A stretch of DNA of 64,000 nt from Agriotes lineatus (Eukaryota; Arthropoda; Insecta; Coleoptera; Elateridae), in contig CALNHX010003633.1 of the NCBI GenBank assembly GCA_940337035.1, positions 1 to 64,000 on the forward strand, written 5' to 3'. Shown in pieces: positions 59,560 through 64,000 of the stretch. Each line of letters begins with the position of its first letter. The first letter of the stretch is position 1. The notes under the pieces are model-generated. The model was not told the DNA's origin. It made no database searches and was given only the letters and a program-made list of their open reading frames with translations. Made by a program: the position numbers and the translations under genes.

Positions 59560-62225
59560 AGTTAGAAAGCTGGTAGTTAGTGAAGAGAGAGCGAAAGAGG
59601 CTTTTTCTAATATTTCGTGGAACTATAATAAATATAATAAAAGAAAAATTCGATTATGTTATGGAGACAATTGAAAGGGTGAGAAATGTGATATGCCAGA
59701 AAAGAAGGTGGTATTCAGGGATGGTAGTTGCTGGTTTAATAATGAGATAAAACAGGTGATAAATAACAGAAATAAGTTATTCTCTGAACGATATCATAAC
59801 AGAAATAAGGCTTATAAGTGTTGTTCTCTAACAGATTCACAAGTAGATTGGGAAACGTACAGAAGAAGGAGGAATGTAACAGTACAGTTGATAAAGAGAG
59901 AAAAACGAAAATATTATAAGACAAAAATTGATGGAAACAGGTATAATACAAAAAAATATATGGAAAACATTGAAGAAGATAACATGTTCAAGTAGATACT
60001 ATTGGCGTAGTGAAATTTGGTGGAGTTGTTTCTAATGAGGCTGCAGTGATTGCTGAAACATTCAACAACTACTTTATAGACAGCATAGAAGAAATTTTGG
60101 GTACAATAAGGCAGACTGGATGTCATAGAGGAAGGTTAATTGATAAACTATTAGCTTGTGGAATCAGAAAAAAACTGCATAGACTGGTTTAGGATCTATC
60201 TTGAGAATAGGAAAAAAGGTCAGATATGGAAGCAAGGAGAAAAGCAAACAACAACCAGGAGAAAAAACGAGTGAAAAGCAAACAGATGGACAGCGAAAAA
60301 CAATTGTGCAGGAAGTAAACTCGAAATTAATTAATCAGTGCAATTACGCGAGTGAACAAAGCAAAACAAATAATAAAACGTGTGGTAGCGCAGACATTTT
60401 AATAATTAAAAATGTAGACAATATTTTAGATATAAGAAATTTGTGAATATAATAATTTATAAGCAGACTTATTTCAAAATGTAATTGATTTCAACTTGGT
60501 TAATTCCCGTTTGTAGTAATATTAGATTAGCATTTGTTTATAACGGATAAAGGGAGAACAAAGGAAAAAAATAGAAGAAATGACAATGTAAATTGTGCAC
60601 CACTTTAAATCACATTTTTATATAATAAATGAGCAATTTTCGACATAAAAAGTGTTCCATTTTAATAAGTGCATATCCCAGTTGGTGTGATATCGTTTGC
60701 AAGAGTTTCCGTCACAAAAATTTAGAAAGTTTCATGAAGGGGCCCTTCCGAGAAGTTAGCAGCCGTTCAGCTCGAATTTTCGATCACTGCGTGTAGCCAA
60801 GGAAATCATCGCAGCCTAGAGGGGAAGGTTCCAGGACGTAGAGCAGCCCTGTAACAACGTCTCCAAGAGGTTTTACATCAAGCGGGCCCGTAGCAGCTCC
60901 AGCATAACAACGGCGTCACTACAGCGACCCGAGGAGTTCGGCGAAATATCAGGTACCAAATTTGGCTAAAATTATAAACGTTAGGCCCGTGAAAATTACG
61001 TGCCCGATAAAGGAGACATTACTTAAGAAGATCCAAGCATTTCCGCGGCTATAGAGGAGGTGCAGCTCGCAAAACAAGCGGATTCCATTATTTGAGGTTA
61101 TGCGAGGGTGAATCCGGACGCGTTTGAAACAATTGCTAATTTCCGCCAGCAGCGTCCCTTTGACGTCATCGACAATCAATTGCCTGAAAACAAAAGATAA
61201 TTAACACCGCCAAAGCGCGAAAATTCAAATAAATACCTGTACGAACTTTGATAATTTCACTTTGTTTTAAACGTCATATAACGCAATCTTGCATACGGAA
61301 TCAATTTTGTGTAACATTTGACCTACTTTCAAATATTTTGCTTCTGCGTAGTGGAACTAAAGCGGCAAACAGAACCGCACTCAAATAATTTGTAAAATTA
61401 CACAAACAACCAGGAATCCAACTGAGTTAGAGTGATTGCTTTACTTGAGAGCTAGCGGTTATTTATCATTATTTGCAGGTAGATAAAATACAAAAACGGG
61501 CATATAACCATTTATTTTGACGAGTAAAGTAAATACGAGTTACATTTTAATCAGCCTGAGAATTAATTTTATTCCAATCAAAATATTGTGTGGAGGTTCT
61601 AACAATTTAATATTTAATTAAATAATAACAAACAATTAGGTAAAGAGCTAGCATTCCATTGCAATATATCATATATTGATTTTGCCAATGTTCTATTATT
61701 ACGGTACAGTGTTGTATTTGGGCAATAATAGTAGAATGGACAGACTTCAAAATAGAGGTATGAGAATGATAGTGAACTGTAACAGATATACTAGAATAAG
61801 TGATTTGTTAGTGTTTGGATTGTATCAATGTAAGACAGTTGTTAGAATACCAGACATTAGCTTTTATACATAAGATATATTGGGGCAGCATACCATCTTA
61901 TTTTGAGAGACATCTAGTGTATTGCAGGGACATGTACGGATATGAAACCCGAGGAAAAAATAACTTTTACGTCAAAACTGCAATTAAGAAAGTGAGTTAC
62001 GATTCTGTGTGTGTGAAAGGATGTATTAGGTATAATGAACTGGATGATAACATTCATAATGTAGGAGACATAAGGATATTCAAGATTAGATTAAGGGAGA
62101 TTTATAGAAGTGGAAATTAGTTAGATACTGTCGCAGATTTTTTTATGTTTTGCATTATAAAGCTGTAAATATAATAGAGTTGTATGTAAATCCAGCAGTT
62201 ATTCTAAATAAAGTACATTATAATA
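59560..62225 (+). mobile_element. LINE copy with its centre replaced
   Basis: The 5' part (59693-60190) encodes the endonuclease-RT linker ('CWFNNEIKQVINNRNKLF', 'YRRRRNVTVQLIKREKRKYY', 'SNEAAVIAETFNNYFIDSIE'). The 3' part (61650-62120) encodes the C-terminal domain ('MDRLQNRGMRMIVNCNRYT', 'LEYQTLAFIHKIYWG', 'YNELDDNIHNVG', 'IFKIRLREIYRSG') and is followed by AATAAA near 62207. RT fingers and palm are missing. 60200-61640 is unrelated sequence with a GC-rich part (60730-61200). The order fits a Jockey/CR1-type LINE. Confidence 0.75.
60200..61640. other. Unidentified sequence in the middle of the LINE
   Basis: GC-rich at 60730-61200 with AT-rich flanks. A weak 81-codon Lys/Gln-rich frame lies at 60201-60446. 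No TIR or target duplication was found. It is either an insertion or a deletion junction. Confidence 0.3.
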
Positions 62226-63280
62226 TCTTACTTGTAAAAGTAATTCGGGTAATTAGTTTCAGGAACCTGTAAATATAAAATATCTTCAGATCTCTAAGTG
62301 ATGCAAGTTGTATTGCTTGAATTTATCATAATTTAGCTTACTTAAACGATTTTATGTCGTCAGTAAGTGCTTACAACAACGTGGGTCGCAGATTTATTAA
62401 GGTTATAACACCTTAATTAATACTAATCAAGGAAATCCATTACAGACATTTCGGAGATGCCTTACTTTATTCCGTACTGAGTAATATCTATACAGTCAAA
62501 CAATCCGTTTATTTACCAAATTGTTTATTCGATTAGCTACAATTTTACTTATATATTTTAATTTAGTCATTTTTTAAAATTTATTTACAAATTTAATGAT
62601 TAATCAATTTATTGAATCTTAATCTATCAATTGCATCGTGTTATTTAAAATTATAGCTTAAATATATTGCTATAATGTGCTGCCATGCTATTTAGTTTAT
62701 TTAATTTTAAATAGCTCCGATAGAACCATTACTCTTAAATCAGATTAGGTTCTTGTTTTATAAAATATGACAAATTTTCCTCATGTATAAATAATTGCTT
62801 ATGTCTTGATTATCAAAATTTGTATACTTGATAGTTAATTAGTATTATGAGAATTATTTCAAAATGACAGTTCTACAACTGTCAATGTCAAATTATGAAA
62901 CGTGATAAGTTAGTCGAAATCATATCTGTTACAATTACTATCATTTAAAATATTGACAATGGTAAGTAGTACCTTCAAATTCTTATTCACTCACTATTGA
63001 AACTTACTGTTTATTTCTTTTTACATATACCTGTAATTACCTCACTGAAGTGCTCCGATCACCTACTCCGTCGAACCAAGTACATGCCGCCTGCCCACTG
63101 ATGTTCTGGAACAGCTATGTAAATACAGCTCCTATTAACCATATGCGACAGCCGTTGTTATTAATTGCTCCGTTTATAGCTCCAATGAAGATAGCAACAC
63201 CGCAACCCACTGGTCTGCAGGAACCGCCTTTACTTGAAACTGTCAACAATCCAAACTGCCACAATACAGATTCACACATC
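62226..63280. other. AT-rich DNA, nothing recognised
   Basis: ACAATGGTAAGT at 62956-62967 looks like a start codon followed by a splice donor and could be a tiny first exon, but no downstream exon was identified. No repeats were noticed. Confidence 0.3.
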
Positions 63281-63283
63281 AAC

Positions 63284-63530
63284 CGCCTCCAAATCCAACT
63301 CAGGTGTAGATGTGACCACCCACCAGTGACTCCAATGCACTTTATCCAAATTAAACAGGATATTTCCGACTGACCTCCAACAATAAGTTCAATGAGGTCC
63401 GCCTCGAAATCCAACTCAGGTGTAGATTTTATCCAAATCAGACTGAAGATTGTGGAATGACCTCTAACAATAAGCTCAAAGCAGTACGCCTCCAAAATCC
63501 AACTCCGAAGCAGATGTATCCAAATACGAT
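63284..63530 (+). repeat. Three imperfect tandem units
   Basis: Units starting CGCCTC(C/G)AAATCCAACTC at about 63284, 63401 and 63489 are followed in the first two by GAGGTGTAGAT-like, ATCCAAAT and TGACCTC(C/T)AACAATAAG blocks. Unit length is about 90-115 bp because of an indel. Non-coding. Confidence 0.7.
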
Positions 63531-64000
63531 TTCACATCACCAATTTCCAAAAAATACTATTTTGTATATCGTAAACTTCTTAATGTAATATCATTATTTA
63601 ATTCTTTCGCCGTTAGTCCATTTGTAGCTCCATTTATTATACAGTTTATTTAAAATATTTACTTTGCCTTCATTTCATTCATTTAATCATTGACACCCTT
63701 TTTATATCAATTAAATAATAAAAATAATTGAAATAAGGGGTTTATTTCTGAAATTTTTCTTTTTACCGAAAATAGATGTACATTTTTAGAATCCACTATT
63801 CGTTGTTATTTCTAAATTACAATTCACCTTAGTAATCTATTGACACATTCTTTTAACGCTCCTGGATAATTTACAATACAATTTATTTTTATTAAATTTG
63901 ACATTTCAATTGACTTTTCAAATAATTATTCGACTTTTACCTTTCACATACCTATATTCAAACTATCTTATAGTTTATTCTGATTGATATCTAATTTCAA
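63531..64000. other. AT-rich DNA at the window end
   Basis: No gene or repeat boundary recognised. Confidence 0.35.

Overview
This is a window of nuclear DNA from an insect. It is AT-rich, and its genes are split by spliceosomal introns swollen with transposable elements. The element mix (Tc1/mariner, hAT, Crypton-like, BEL/Pao, Ty3/Gypsy, RTE/Jockey-type LINEs, many MITEs and foldbacks) and the gene content fit an insect, with a beetle as my best guess. That is an inference; no sequence comparison was run. I see no bacterial-style operons, CRISPR arrays or origins.

Only two host genes can be supported. The main one is the 3' part of HERC2, a giant HECT-type E3 ubiquitin ligase, on the + strand from 10556 to 32593. 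Ten coding exons with GT/AG boundaries and matching phases give 683 codons plus stop. They encode most of the last RCC1-like propeller, the linker and the complete HECT domain with its catalytic cysteine (28857-28859). Earlier exons must lie upstream of the window. The second gene is a small, apparently intronless PARP-family ADP-ribosyltransferase on the - strand (42408-43022), convergent with HERC2.

Nearly everything else is mobile or repeat DNA, often nested. 1-9150: a minus-strand LINE split by two DNA transposons and a hairpin MITE, a GC-rich retroelement-like remnant, a Crypton-type recombinase pseudogene and a long-TIR MITE. 9771-32428 (HERC2 introns): an inverted pair of ~560 bp repeats flanking nine exons, a three-layer nest (Tc1-like element, hAT MITE, tRNA-Gly relic), an 879 bp foldback, a possible alternative terminal exon, THAP and Tc1 pseudogenes, a 2.5 kb hAT element with 8 bp target duplication, a decayed + strand LINE and a 1.7 kb element with ~650 bp arms. 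32594-40000: the probable HERC2 3'UTR, a LINE tail, and nested inverted repeats enclosing three THAP-domain fragments. 43390-46560: a composite inverted repeat with a GC-rich core, and a hairpin. 47403-54788: a full-length BEL/Pao retrotransposon with 814 bp LTRs, a tRNA-Tyr-type primer site and a 5 bp target duplication, but a broken gag-pol. 55000-62250: Ty3/Gypsy gag fragments, LINE fragments and an LTR-like region with a ~30 bp minisatellite. 62250-64000: AT-rich DNA with a three-unit tandem repeat.

Nothing here is clearly a new molecular system. The observations most worth testing are the inverted pair flanking HERC2 exons (possible back-splicing), the in-phase alternative last exon that would give a HERC2 without a HECT domain, the hAT MITE carrying a tRNA-Gly sequence, the THAP fragments inside nested inverted repeats, and one palindromic core reused in four hairpin elements with different outer arms. 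All coordinates were read by eye. Repeat edges are usually good to within about 10-30 bases, except where a target duplication is stated.
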